From NCBI GenBank assembly GCA_024398495.1, contig JAKSJA010000005.1, positions 1 through 64,000 of the forward strand: a stretch of DNA of 64,000 nt, given 5' to 3'. Origin of the DNA: Bacteroidaceae bacterium. GTDB taxonomy: Bacteria > Bacteroidota > Bacteroidia > Bacteroidales > Bacteroidaceae. A program made the translations under genes and the position numbers. This document shows, in pieces, positions 35,215 to 44,745 of this stretch. Position 1 is the stretch's first letter. Each line of letters starts with the position of its first letter. A model generated the notes under the pieces. The model was not told the DNA's origin and ran no database searches. It saw nothing but the letters and a program-made list of their open reading frames with translations.

Positions 35215-38200
35215 TGAAAATGAAAAGAATCTTACTCGTGGTTTTTGTGCTGGCGGTTGCTGTTGCAGCGGCATGGGGGGCTTCGTATAAATCTCTTTGG
35301 AGGCAAGCGTCTGCATTCGAGAAAAAAGACCTTCCACGGAGTGCGGTGTCCGTGATGCAGAACATACAGACAAAGGCACGCAAAGAGAAAGCATACGGAC
35401 AGCTGATGAGTGCTGCTCTGAAAGAGATATGCCTGTGGGGGCAGATTTCTCCCGACAGTATCCAACCGCTTTTCAACCGTTTCGTGGCAGGCAGGGATAC
35501 GGCAGACTCTCCTGTCTTGAAGGCGGTGTATGATGCCGTCATATATTCGGTTTGGCAACGGTCAATGTACAATGTACAAGGTACAAAGGACAATGTACAC
35601 CCCATCAAGCCAGTCAAACCATTGCAGGGGGCTGACGATTCCCTTTTGCAGACACTTCAACATACTCCTGTCACAGTCTTTTCGCCTTTGATAAAGGAAG
35701 GTACTCTGGCACGATATGTCGGCAATGACATGCTGGGTGTCATCGGCTATGAGACGGATGATTTTCAGTCACTGCATGATTTCTTTGACTGTCATGGCAA
35801 CAGAGAGGGGGCATTGCTGTGCCAACTGGAAATGCTGAAACAGACACGGAAAGAATCAAAATATGCTGACTCTCGGTACAAAATGCAGTTGGATTCCTTG
35901 GAGCAGTGCTATGGCGACCTTGACCTGTGCGGTGCTGTGGCAGAGGAGAGGGTGCGTTTCATGAGTTATTGTTCTGACGTGACGGTGAAGGAAAGGATTG
36001 AAACCATCCGCCATGCCTTGCAGAGATGGCATTCGTATATAAACATAAATGAACTGAAAAACAGGGAAACGGAACTGACATCGCCTTTGCTGAATATGAC
36101 CACAAAATCGAACATGTTGTTTACTGACAGGGATTTTTGGCTGATGATGCCAGCGGTACGCAACATACATTCTGCAACGGTGTCAATAAGTGGACAGGGC
36201 AGGAAAGTCAAGTATGAGAAGACGTTTGCACCCCATTCGGATTATGAGATGTTCAGAGATTCGATGCTGATAAAAGGACTTCCCGCAGGGGAGTATGAGA
36301 TAAGGATAAATACGATACCGGAATGTGAACAGTATGATTTGAGTGAGATAACCGTCAGCAACATTTTTACCGTAACGGAAATGCTGCCTGACAAAAAGGC
36401 TGCGATTAAGCGAGGGCATAGCAATGAGTGCATTGACTGTGCAGAGCGTGAGCAGTCTCGAGCAAAGCTCAAGGTGAGGATTGCGGTGCTTGATGCCTGC
36501 ACAGGACAGCCAATGCAGGACGCTCGTGTGGACGTAACTTATGGCTATGGCGACAACTCGCAGGTGAAGACATTGCCAATTGCCACTGATGGTGAACTGC
36601 TCGTTGATGCCGACATAGACGGAAACAGTATGCGCGAAGTGTATGCCTACACCAATACCGATAAGTCGGGAGGGACGATAAGTGGCAGACCTTCGGCGAA
36701 TTTCAATATAAAGACGAAGAAGAAAGAAATCACGAACATCTTTACAGACCGTTCTATCTACCGCCCGGGGCAGACGGTGCATGTATCTGCCATCACATCT
36801 GTCACAGACGATGACAGTACCTATGCCGTCAGTGGCAGGAAACAGACAATAACACTCCGTGATGTCAGTCGTCAGGAGATAAAGACGGATACATGCACGA
36901 CAGATGACTTCGGTACTGTCGTGGCTGATTTCGTGTTGCCGACAGATGACAAGAGTGGGCGTTACTCTGTATCGGTAGGCAGTACAATCGCAACTTTCAG
37001 GGTGGAGGAATATAAACGTCCTACGTTTGAAATCATCTTTCCGGAGATAACGAAGAAATATGCAGCCGGTGACACTCTCATGGTCTATGCCAAGGTACGG
37101 ACATTCGCCGGAGCACCAGTGCAGGACGCAAAAGTCGTCTATACCATAAAACGCAAGATGCCTCTTTGGTGGTGGCGAAATGATTATGACAATGATGGAA
37201 TAAATCTCTCCGATAGCCTCGTTACTGATGCTGACGGTGGCTGTTTCATTCCTGTGCAACTGACTGTACCACAAGGTAACAGACATTTCTATAACTTCGT
37301 TGCAGACGTGACGGTGACTAGTCTTGGCGGAGAGACACAGAGGGGACAGTTTGTAGTGCCACTCGGATATAAGGATGCAGTATTGAAGTCGGATATGAAG
37401 ACGCAGATACTGCGTGACTCTCTGCATACTGTCATCTTTACCCTTTACAATGCTTCCGGCAAGGAAATGGTGTCAATGGTAACATATTCCATCAATGGTG
37501 GCAAGGAACGTACCGCCGCTACGGGCAAGCCTGCGGACATTGATCTGACATCCATAACGATTGGCGAAAACTCCCTCCGTGCCATCTGCGAGGGCGACAC
37601 ATTGCAACAGACCTTTACTGTCTTCGGCATTGACGACACGCATCCGTGTTGCAATACAGACGGATGGTTTTGGGTGAGCAGCGATGAATTTCCACAAGAC
37701 GCTACTCCTGTCACCGTGCAAGTCGGGACCTCGTTGCAGGATGTCCATATCCTGTATAGCATCAGTGCTGACAACGGACTCATAGAGAAAGGTGCGATAG
37801 ACCTCAGCGATTCTCTGTGGAACAGGAAATTCGTTTATAAGGAAGAGTATGGCAATGGACTTTTCATACATTTCGGTTGGGTGAAAGACGGACGGTGGAA
37901 AGAGTTTTCTGCAACGATACGCAAACCGTTGCCGAAGAGGAAACTGCAGTTGGAGTGGGCAACATTCCGCGACCGACTGACACCGGGGCAGAAGGAAGAA
38001 TGGCACCTGAAAGTGAACGGGGCGGACGCAGCACAGTTGCTGTGTACGCTTTACGACAAGAGCCTTGACATGCTCTATCCTCATTCGTGGAACATGAATC
38101 TTGGACTGTCGCGTGCCACGGTATATTCTTATTGGAATTATACGTATCCATACGGATGGTATCATCGTCTTGTTGGCATAGGAAAGGATTTCCCTGTCAA

Positions 38201-40661
38201 TTCAATGACATGGAATCGCTTTGACGAGAACTTTACGATATTCCAACAGAGGGTGTATTCACTTGCCAAAGTTGTGATACGTGGTACTTCCGCCTTGAAA
38301 AGTGAAAAGATGAATTACGACGTCTTAGGATATGGTGTTAGAAGTAACAGAGCCGAAAGTGATGCGACAGCAACTGCCGATACTGGCCTTCGCACCAATC
38401 TTGCAGAGACAGCATTCTTCTATCCGCAGATACATACCGACAGCAAGGGCATGGCAGTCATAAAGTTTACACTTCCTGAGTCGCTGACCACATGGCGCTT
38501 CTTGGGCTTGGCACATAGCAAGGATATGCACTACGGTATGATAGAAGACGACATCATCGCAAAGAAAGAAGTGATGATACAGCCAAACGTGCCGCGTTTC
38601 ATCCGCATGGGCGACAAGGCAATGCTCGCCGCTACCGTAGTGAATACGTCTGGAAAGAAATACAGTGGCGTGGCGTATATGGAACTCATAGACCCAGAGA
38701 CACAGAAGATGATATACTCACGGAAACAAAGTTTCAGCATCGACAGAGAGAAGACGGTATCGGTATCATTCATCATAGATACGGACAAACTGCCGTCAGA
38801 CGCATCATTGTATATCTGTCGTGTGCATGCTGACGGAAAGGGATTCAGTGATGGCGAACAGCATTATCTGCCTGTACTCCCCGACAGGGAGACGATAACA
38901 GCCACATACCCTGTCACACAGCATGGCGTGGGCGAGACCACTGTCGCACTCTCCACGCTCATACCGCAGACGGTAAGCAAGGCTTCCGTGACGATAGATT
39001 ATGTCAGTAATCCGTCTTGGATGATAATACGGTCGCTGCCGACTATGGCAACCCCTGCGGACGATGATGTTATCTCACACATGCAGGCATATTACAGCAA
39101 CAAGTTGACAAAGCACCTTCTCGACAACAACCCGCAAGTAAGGACTATCTTGTCATGGAAACAGGATGCCGACACACTGACAAGGAATATAGATGCAACA
39201 CTTTCCAAGATACAGAGTCTGCAACTCTCAGACGGCTCGTGGGCATGGTTCAAAGGCATGGAAGGAAGTCGCCTGATTACTCTTGTCGTAGTGGAGGCTC
39301 TTGTGAGGATGAACATTCTCACAGGGCAGAAAGACAAGGCTGCGATTAAGCGAGGGCAGAGCAATGATTTCATTGACTATGCAGAGCGTGAGCAGTCTCG
39401 AACGAAGCTCAAGGCTGCGATTAAGCGAGGGCAGAGCAATGATGAGATGATACGGCGCGGATTGCTGTGGCTGGCGAATGACATACACAAGGACATCGCC
39501 GAGATGAAAAAAGACAATGTTCGTTACGTAAGCAGTCTTACGCTCCAGTATCTCTATACCTGTATGTTGGCAGGTGTTGTCTTGCCGACACAGGCACAGG
39601 AAGACAATGAATGGATGCTCTCCGTTTTGAAGAAAGCCGTCAAGGACAGAACGGTATTTGAGAAAGCACTGACAGCAACGATACTGAACAGGCACGGTGA
39701 GAAGTCACTGGCAAGGGAATATGTGCAGAGCCTTAAAGAATGGAGTGTATATAGGGAAGACATGGGGCGTTACTACGATACACCACGTGCAGGCTATACA
39801 TGGCGCGACTATAAGATACCGACAGAGGTGGCTGCCATTGAAGCCATAAGCAACATAACACCAGAAGACATACAGACAGTGGAGGAGATGCAGCGATGGC
39901 TGTTGCAGGAGAAGCGGACACAGTCGTGGACAACGCCTGCAAATACCATAGATGCCATATATGCTTTCATGCTCAACGGACAACAAACCGGCGGAGAACT
40001 TCAAGTGTTCTCTGCTTGCGACGAAGGAGTCGAGCGAAGCGAGAGCAGAGATGAGCTTGCTCAATCTATGCCGAGGTGCGACGGACGAAGACCAAAGGTC
40101 AACAATGCAACGGCACTGGATAACGGTACTGCGGCAGACATTCTCCTCGATGGAAAGACGACAGCCATTGAAAAATACCCATACACCATTTCCGAGATAC
40201 CGAATACCATCACCTTCCGTCATACCTCTGACGGCACAGGGTGGGGAGCAGTATATGCACGGTATCTGCAACCAGTGAAAGATGTGGAATCATCATCCAG
40301 TGGTTTTACCGTCACGAGAACGATGATGTCGGACACCTATAAGGTCGGCGACAGGGTAAAGGTGCGCATTACCGTCACTGCCGACCGTGACTATGACTTC
40401 GTGCAGGTGGTAGATAAGCGTGCGGCGTGTATGGAACCCGTCAGGCAGTTGAGTGGTTACAGCGGGGGGGCTTATGTCTCTACGAAAGACACAGCAACGC
40501 ATTACTCCATACTCAAGCTCACCAAAGGCACTCATACCTTCGAGACAGAGTATTACATAGACCGTGCAGGAACATATCAGTATGCTCCCGTCACCGTTCA
40601 GTGTGCCTACGCACCAGAGTTCTCCGCCCACAGCAAGACGGACATAATAGAAGTGAAATAA
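35214..40661 (+). CDS. Alpha-2-macroglobulin-like (MG2) giant secreted protein
   Basis: 1815 residues with a signal peptide (RILLVVFVLAVAVAAAWG). After a helical N-terminal part, macroglobulin domains are marked by IFTDRSIYRPGQTVHVSAI (MG2, about residue 510), ETAFFYPQIHTDSKGMAVIKFTLPESLTTWRF (alpha-2-macroglobulin domain) and, in the last third, an alpha/alpha toroid with QLSDGSWAWFKGMEGS and YTWRDYKIPTEVAAIEAI, ending in a beta domain. No CxEQ thioester is visible. Bacterial homologues are thought to trap proteases in the periplasm. Four stretches are dispersed-repeat DNA read in frame: residues about 116-129, 395-420, 1375-1410 and 1600-1630. The gene start overlaps the fic stop. Confidence 0.88.
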   Translation: MKMKRILLVVFVLAVAVAAAWGASYKSLWRQASAFEKKDLPRSAVSVMQNIQTKARKEKAYGQLMSAALKEICLWGQISPDSIQPLFNRFVAGRDTADSPVLKAVYDAVIYSVWQRSMYNVQGTKDNVHPIKPVKPLQGADDSLLQTLQHTPVTVFSPLIKEGTLARYVGNDMLGVIGYETDDFQSLHDFFDCHGNREGALLCQLEMLKQTRKESKYADSRYKMQLDSLEQCYGDLDLCGAVAEERVRFMSYCSDVTVKERIETIRHALQRWHSYININELKNRETELTSPLLNMTTKSNMLFTDRDFWLMMPAVRNIHSATVSISGQGRKVKYEKTFAPHSDYEMFRDSMLIKGLPAGEYEIRINTIPECEQYDLSEITVSNIFTVTEMLPDKKAAIKRGHSNECIDCAEREQSRAKLKVRIAVLDACTGQPMQDARVDVTYGYGDNSQVKTLPIATDGELLVDADIDGNSMREVYAYTNTDKSGGTISGRPSANFNIKTKKKEITNIFTDRSIYRPGQTVHVSAITSVTDDDSTYAVSGRKQTITLRDVSRQEIKTDTCTTDDFGTVVADFVLPTDDKSGRYSVSVGSTIATFRVEEYKRPTFEIIFPEITKKYAAGDTLMVYAKVRTFAGAPVQDAKVVYTIKRKMPLWWWRNDYDNDGINLSDSLVTDADGGCFIPVQLTVPQGNRHFYNFVADVTVTSLGGETQRGQFVVPLGYKDAVLKSDMKTQILRDSLHTVIFTLYNASGKEMVSMVTYSINGGKERTAATGKPADIDLTSITIGENSLRAICEGDTLQQTFTVFGIDDTHPCCNTDGWFWVSSDEFPQDATPVTVQVGTSLQDVHILYSISADNGLIEKGAIDLSDSLWNRKFVYKEEYGNGLFIHFGWVKDGRWKEFSATIRKPLPKRKLQLEWATFRDRLTPGQKEEWHLKVNGADAAQLLCTLYDKSLDMLYPHSWNMNLGLSRATVYSYWNYTYPYGWYHRLVGIGKDFPVNSMTWNRFDENFTIFQQRVYSLAKVVIRGTSALKSEKMNYDVLGYGVRSNRAESDATATADTGLRTNLAETAFFYPQIHTDSKGMAVIKFTLPESLTTWRFLGLAHSKDMHYGMIEDDIIAKKEVMIQPNVPRFIRMGDKAMLAATVVNTSGKKYSGVAYMELIDPETQKMIYSRKQSFSIDREKTVSVSFIIDTDKLPSDASLYICRVHADGKGFSDGEQHYLPVLPDRETITATYPVTQHGVGETTVALSTLIPQTVSKASVTIDYVSNPSWMIIRSLPTMATPADDDVISHMQAYYSNKLTKHLLDNNPQVRTILSWKQDADTLTRNIDATLSKIQSLQLSDGSWAWFKGMEGSRLITLVVVEALVRMNILTGQKDKAAIKRGQSNDFIDYAEREQSRTKLKAAIKRGQSNDEMIRRGLLWLANDIHKDIAEMKKDNVRYVSSLTLQYLYTCMLAGVVLPTQAQEDNEWMLSVLKKAVKDRTVFEKALTATILNRHGEKSLAREYVQSLKEWSVYREDMGRYYDTPRAGYTWRDYKIPTEVAAIEAISNITPEDIQTVEEMQRWLLQEKRTQSWTTPANTIDAIYAFMLNGQQTGGELQVFSACDEGVERSESRDELAQSMPRCDGRRPKVNNATALDNGTAADILLDGKTTAIEKYPYTISEIPNTITFRHTSDGTGWGAVYARYLQPVKDVESSSSGFTVTRTMMSDTYKVGDRVKVRITVTADRDYDFVQVVDKRAACMEPVRQLSGYSGGAYVSTKDTATHYSILKLTKGTHTFETEYYIDRAGTYQYAPVTVQCAYAPEFSAHSKTDIIEVK
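35561..35602 (+). repeat. GTAC-rich short repeat inside the macroglobulin gene
   Basis: GTCAATGTACAATGTACAAG, then GTACAAAGGACAATGTAC. The same words occur upstream of meaB (40686-40720: TTTGTACTTTTGTACAAAAC, TTTGTACATTG). It encodes NVQGTKDNVHP in a place with no conserved macroglobulin sequence. Confidence 0.6.
36396..36474 (+). repeat. AAGGCTGCGATTAAGCGAG element, in-frame copy 1
   Basis: The element opens with AAGGCTGCGATTAAGCGAGG and closes with GAGCAAAGCTCAAGG, encoding KAAIKRGHSNECIDCAEREQ and a few more residues between two macroglobulin segments (TVTEMLP and RIAVLDACTGQPM). Further copies at 39336-39444 and 55459-55507. Confidence 0.85.
39336..39444 (+). repeat. AAGGCTGCGATTAAGCGAG element, in-frame copy 2 plus partial third
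   Basis: A full copy (39336-39413) followed directly by the first 30 bases of another (39411-39444) in the same frame: KAAIKRGQSND appears twice in the protein. It is nearly identical to 36396-36474, differing by a few bases, so it spread recently or is kept alike by conversion. Confidence 0.87.
40011..40101 (+). repeat. GAGTCGAGCGAAGCGAG / ATGCCGAGGTGCGA element inside the macroglobulin gene
   Basis: Blocks GCTTGCGACGAAGGAGTCG, GAGCGAAGCGAGAGCAGAG, ATGAGCTTGCTCAATC, TATGCCGAGGTGCGA and GAAGACCAAAGGTCAAC. The reverse complement of 60459-60520 (nifJ leader) has the last four blocks in the same order. It encodes about 30 residues in frame. Confidence 0.85.
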
Positions 40662-40727
40662 AAAATTTAATAATAGTAAATATAATTTGTACTTTTGTAC
40701 AAAACTTTGTACATTGTAAATAAAAAT

Positions 40728-41858
40728 ATGTTTCATCCAGAAAATGACAAGGAATATAAGGGGCTGGCAGTAAACAGTGGTGTAGAACAGCCGAGTATCA
40801 TCAACCCCTACCTGCAGCGCAGACGTTTTGCACGCCGTGAACTGTCGGCGGCAGAGATGGTGGAAGGCATACTCAAGGGAGATGTCACCATATTGTCACA
40901 GGCGGTGACGCTTGTCGAGAGTGTCAATCCTGACCATTTCGCCAAGGCACAGGAGGTGATTGAAAAATGTCTGCCATACAGTGGTAACTCGATACGTATC
41001 GGTATCAGTGGCGTGCCCGGGGCAGGAAAGAGTACTTCCATTGATGCCTTCGGTATACACCTGCTCGAACACTATGGAGGCAAACTCGCAGTACTCGCCA
41101 TAGACCCTAGTTCAGAACGCTCGAAAGGCAGTATCCTTGGCGACAAGACACGCATGGAGAAACTATCTGTACATCCCGACAGTTTCATTCGCCCTTCGCC
41201 AACGGCAGGCAGCCTTGGAGGAGTAGCGCGGAAGACACGCGAGAGCATAATACTATGCGAGGCAGCGGGCTTCGACAAGATATTCGTAGAGACGGTGGGA
41301 GTAGGGCAGAGTGAGACAGCATGCCATTCCATGGTCGATTTCTTCCTGCTCATACAGTTGGCAGGTACAGGTGATGAGTTGCAGGGCATAAAACGAGGGA
41401 TAATGGAAATCTCCGACGGTATCGTCATTAACAAATGTGACGGCAGCAACGTGGAGAAGTCGGAACTCGCCGCAACTAACTTCCGCAACGCACTTCATTT
41501 CTTTCCGAAGTCAGACAGCGGATGGCAACCGAAGGTACTGTGCTATTCCGGTTTCTATGGCATAGGCATAAAGGAGATATGGGACATGGTGTATGAGTAT
41601 ATGGACTTTGTCAAGGCAAACGGCTATTTTCATTACCGCCGTAACGAGCAGAGCAAATACTGGATGTACGAGACCATCAACGAGACACTGCACAGCAGTT
41701 TCTACAACGATGCCGACATCAAGGCGGCATTGCAAATGGAAGAACAGACTGTCCTCTCAGGTCAGGTGACATCCTTCAAAGCTGCCGGCAACCTCCTGTC
41801 ACAGTATTTTGAAAAATTAAAAAACAGTCAACAGCAAAAAGCCGTAAACAAAGTATAA
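40728..41858 (+). CDS. meaB: Methylmalonyl-CoA mutase-associated GTPase MeaB
   Basis: About 376 residues. G3E-family GTPase that protects and loads the B12 cofactor of methylmalonyl-CoA mutase, in the succinate/propionate pathway of Bacteroidales. Seen: RIGISGVPGAGKSTSID (Walker A), VLAIDPSSERSKGSILGDKTRM, FIRPSPTAGSLGGVARKTRE, FVETVGVGQSE (switch II) and VINKCDGSN (NKxD). Start ATG 40728; the longer frame begins inside a GTAC repeat. No mutase gene is in the window. The last codons (NSQQQKAVNKV) are encoded by AACAGTCAACAGCAAAAAGC, which resembles dispersed repeat sequence near 25797-25850. Confidence 0.95.
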   Translation: MFHPENDKEYKGLAVNSGVEQPSIINPYLQRRRFARRELSAAEMVEGILKGDVTILSQAVTLVESVNPDHFAKAQEVIEKCLPYSGNSIRIGISGVPGAGKSTSIDAFGIHLLEHYGGKLAVLAIDPSSERSKGSILGDKTRMEKLSVHPDSFIRPSPTAGSLGGVARKTRESIILCEAAGFDKIFVETVGVGQSETACHSMVDFFLLIQLAGTGDELQGIKRGIMEISDGIVINKCDGSNVEKSELAATNFRNALHFFPKSDSGWQPKVLCYSGFYGIGIKEIWDMVYEYMDFVKANGYFHYRRNEQSKYWMYETINETLHSSFYNDADIKAALQMEEQTVLSGQVTSFKAAGNLLSQYFEKLKNSQQQKAVNKV

Positions 41859-41865
41859 ACTCACA

Positions 41866-42747
41866 GTGTTCAAAGTAGAAATAGACGAAGGCAGCGGTTT
41901 CTGTTTCGGTGTCACCACAGCGATACAGAAAGCAGAAGAAGAGTTGGCACGCGGAGGCAGACTATACTGCCTCGGCGACATCGTACACAACGGCATGGAG
42001 TGTGAACGACTGAGGAAGATGGGACTCGTTACCATCAACCACGACGACCTCCACCGACTGCACGATGTGAAAGTGCTCCTCCGCGCACACGGAGAACCGC
42101 CACAGACATACGAGATAGCAAGGAAGAACAACATCGAAATCATCGATGCTACATGCCCCGTAGTGTTGAAACTGCAGAAACGCATCAAGCGCGAAGCCGA
42201 TGCCGCCAATTCGTCATCAGACAGTGGCAATAGGCAGATAGTGATATTTGGAAAGAAAGGACACGCAGAAGTCTTGGGACTCGTGGGGCAGACAGCAGGT
42301 AAGGCCATCGTAGCAGAGAGCCTTGACGACGTGAAGAAGAAACTCGACTTCACGAAAGACATCGTTCTCTATAGTCAAACAACAAAGTCGCTCACCGAGT
42401 TCCGAGACATTATAAACTACATACAGACGCACCTGTCGCCGACAGCACAGTTCTGCAGTTACGACACCATCTGCCGACAGGTCGCCAACCGTATGCCGTA
42501 TATCCGAGCCTTCGCACAGAGACACGACCTTGTACTCTTTGTAGCGGGTACAAAGAGCAGCAACGGACATGCACTCTATGAAGAATGCCGAAAGGTAAAC
42601 CCACAGACAAAACTCATAGAACGTCCCGACCAAATACAGCCAGAATGGCTCAAAGGTATAAGCACCGTAGGAATATGCGGAGCAACAAGTACACCGAAAT
42701 GGCTCATGGAACAATGCCAGGCACACCTCCAGACAATGCAATCTTAA
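41866..42747 (+). CDS. ispH: 4-hydroxy-3-methylbut-2-enyl diphosphate reductase
   Basis: 293 residues, iron-sulfur enzyme making IPP and DMAPP in the last step of the non-mevalonate isoprenoid pathway. The three cluster cysteines are visible at residue 13 (SGFCFGV), 97 (IDATCPVV) and 203 (DTICRQVANR); VAGTKSSNGHALYEEC and GICGATSTPKWL are the C-terminal substrate-binding blocks. The start is GTG at 41866, 7 nt after meaB; the first residues (FKVEIDEGSGFCFG) match the family so no ATG is needed. Probably co-transcribed with meaB. Confidence 0.95.
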   Translation: MFKVEIDEGSGFCFGVTTAIQKAEEELARGGRLYCLGDIVHNGMECERLRKMGLVTINHDDLHRLHDVKVLLRAHGEPPQTYEIARKNNIEIIDATCPVVLKLQKRIKREADAANSSSDSGNRQIVIFGKKGHAEVLGLVGQTAGKAIVAESLDDVKKKLDFTKDIVLYSQTTKSLTEFRDIINYIQTHLSPTAQFCSYDTICRQVANRMPYIRAFAQRHDLVLFVAGTKSSNGHALYEECRKVNPQTKLIERPDQIQPEWLKGISTVGICGATSTPKWLMEQCQAHLQTMQS

Positions 42748-42831
42748 AACAAAAATTAAAGGTGGTTTTGTTAAGAAAACAATTAAAAATAGAAATATCC
42801 AAACAATAGGATAATTAATTGTTAAGAAAAC

Positions 42832-42862
42832 TTTGCAAATTGAAAAATAATATGTAATTTTG
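42832..42862 (+). promoter_or_regulatory. Promoter of the secreted protein gene at 42911
   Basis: TTTG at 42832-42835, 19-nt spacer, TAATTTTG at 42855-42862: a perfect Bacteroidetes promoter. Start of transcription near 42869, leaving about 42 nt of leader. Confidence 0.8.
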
Positions 42863-42910
42863 TAAACACATAGAAATAAAGATTATTTGTTTAATTAAAA
42901 TTTTAAAGGT

Positions 42911-44632
42911 ATGAAGAAATTTACTCTATTATTGTGTGGTATGATTTGTGCATGTATGGTCTATGCACAGAATCCAGTAGGTAACATTCCTAAAATCAAG
43001 ACTCCTTTCAAGGCGATCAAAGTACAAAAACACAATCCTAATGCTTCAAATGAGATGCGCGAGCATGTAATGAGTGCAGAAAGGATGCATCAGTCTAAGT
43101 TCATCAACCACAAAGCACCGCTGACTTATGTGGAAGAGCAGCCAGAAGGAGAACTTAAAAGTTACAAGCGTAGTGGTTGGTCGTATATAGAAGACTGGGA
43201 TGGAATATATCGCACTCAGCAGTCAGGAATTGGAAAGGTGGTTTTTACAGAAGGCAACGAGGTGTATCTGCAGAATGTCATTTCAACTATCAATTCTGGA
43301 AAATGGATAAAGGGTACTTTGGGAGAAGATAAAAAGACCATTACCATAGCACCGGGAGAGATTGTGGAACATACATCGGTATATATATACGATGAGAGTC
43401 TGGAAGATTATTTGTCGTATGACGGTGATTTGAAACTGACGATGATGAAAATAACAAGAGGTGAAGACTTCATTACATTTACGGAAGACCCTGAGACCCC
43501 AATCACTTATACGATAGACGGTGACAGTATCGTGCTGAATAATACCGAATTGGATAAGGAGGTGCTCGGTGTGGTATATGCCTCTTTTACTGGAGGTGCC
43601 GAAAAGATCAACGGCCAGTGGGCTGGTTATACTGACTGCGAAACAAAATACAAATTGTTTACGGAGAAACTTATCGAAGTGCCGATAGATGTGTCGCTTG
43701 AATACTATACGCTGGCAAGCAAGAGCATCTATGATGAAACAACAGAAACTTCATTTGTGCTGATGGGTATGAAAGGAAATGATATTTATCTCACTCAATT
43801 TAGCAGTACGCTACCTAATGCAGTAGTAAAGGGTACCATAAACGGAAATACCATAGAATTCCCTTCAAAACAATTTATTGGTGATGCATACGGATATTTA
43901 TGTTATCTTATGACATCGTCTTACGAATTAATTCCAAGCGAATGGGGAGGTGTAGATCAGCAACATACCTTCACAGACAAATTTGTTTTCAACTATGACG
44001 CATCAACACACACACTGACACCTGCCACTGCGCAGACAGCAATGCTGGTAAATGCCAATGATTCTTATCCTTATGCATTCAACACCTACAACGAGCCTGT
44101 AATAAAACTTTTTGTCGATGCTCCTGCAACGCCAGCAGACCCTGAAATAGCAAGCGTTGATGATTTCTATGAATTAGAAGGTGACTGGTGCGTAAGCCTT
44201 ATGATAAATACAATCAGCACAGAAGGTGATGTGCTCAACAAGGATAACCTGTTCTATTATATATATATAAATGACAATATCTATACATTCACAAATGAAA
44301 AATATGAGTTTGGAGAGGATATGACTCTAATTCCTTATAGTTTCTATGATGAAAAGAATGGCTATATCTTGCAAACATACTTCGGTGTTAATGTGTATGT
44401 AAAGGAACAAACTATCAACAATGTAGGTGTTCAGGCAGTGTATGAAGGTGGTAACGAAGAACATGCTTCAAACATTGTATGGTGGGGTTCAACAGAAATC
44501 AAAGGCATAAAGGACAATATGGATACCTTCCTCACCAACAAGAAATATAATCTACAGGGACAGCCTGTCAATGGCGATTATAGAGGTGTTGTGATAATGA
44601 ACAACAAGAAGTATATACGAGGGGGACGTTAA
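42911..44632 (+). CDS. Secreted protein of unknown function with Prevotella-type C-terminal tail
   Basis: 573 residues with signal peptide MKKFTLLLCGMICACMVYAQ. The body alternates beta-rich segments of similar style (GKVVFTEGNEVYLQNVIS, SFVLMGMKGNDIYLTQFSS, DFYELEGDWCVSLM) that suggest repeated lipocalin-like or calycin-like domains; I do not recognise a family. The last 30 residues, NKKYNLQGQPVNGDYRGVVI then MNNKKYIRGGR, are the YNLxGQxV..xYKGIVIxNGKK tail often seen on Prevotella surface proteins, likely a sorting signal for type IX secretion. It has its own promoter and a strong terminator, so it is monocistronic. Confidence 0.75.
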   Translation: MKKFTLLLCGMICACMVYAQNPVGNIPKIKTPFKAIKVQKHNPNASNEMREHVMSAERMHQSKFINHKAPLTYVEEQPEGELKSYKRSGWSYIEDWDGIYRTQQSGIGKVVFTEGNEVYLQNVISTINSGKWIKGTLGEDKKTITIAPGEIVEHTSVYIYDESLEDYLSYDGDLKLTMMKITRGEDFITFTEDPETPITYTIDGDSIVLNNTELDKEVLGVVYASFTGGAEKINGQWAGYTDCETKYKLFTEKLIEVPIDVSLEYYTLASKSIYDETTETSFVLMGMKGNDIYLTQFSSTLPNAVVKGTINGNTIEFPSKQFIGDAYGYLCYLMTSSYELIPSEWGGVDQQHTFTDKFVFNYDASTHTLTPATAQTAMLVNANDSYPYAFNTYNEPVIKLFVDAPATPADPEIASVDDFYELEGDWCVSLMINTISTEGDVLNKDNLFYYIYINDNIYTFTNEKYEFGEDMTLIPYSFYDEKNGYILQTYFGVNVYVKEQTINNVGVQAVYEGGNEEHASNIVWWGSTEIKGIKDNMDTFLTNKKYNLQGQPVNGDYRGVVIMNNKKYIRGGR

Positions 44633-44660
44633 CGTTAACGATAACCTCTAACTTACAATT

Positions 44661-44702
44661 AAGAACTCTTGGAAAAAAGATGGTTTCCAGGAGTTCTTTT
44701 TT
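44661..44702 (+). terminator. Intrinsic terminator after the secreted protein gene
   Basis: AAGAACTCTTGGAAA pairs with TTTCCAGGAGTTCTT (one mismatch, 8-nt loop) and is followed by a run of six T. Ends the 42911 transcript 30-70 nt after its stop. Confidence 0.88.
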
Positions 44703-44745
44703 GACAGTATCACGGATAATAGAAAGCGGTGGCTGTCAAGGATTT

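Noticed and set aside
36183..37427. Minus-strand open frame of 414 codons
   Set aside because: It is antisense to the macroglobulin gene, has no recognisable domain, and its composition follows from the codon bias of the plus-strand gene.
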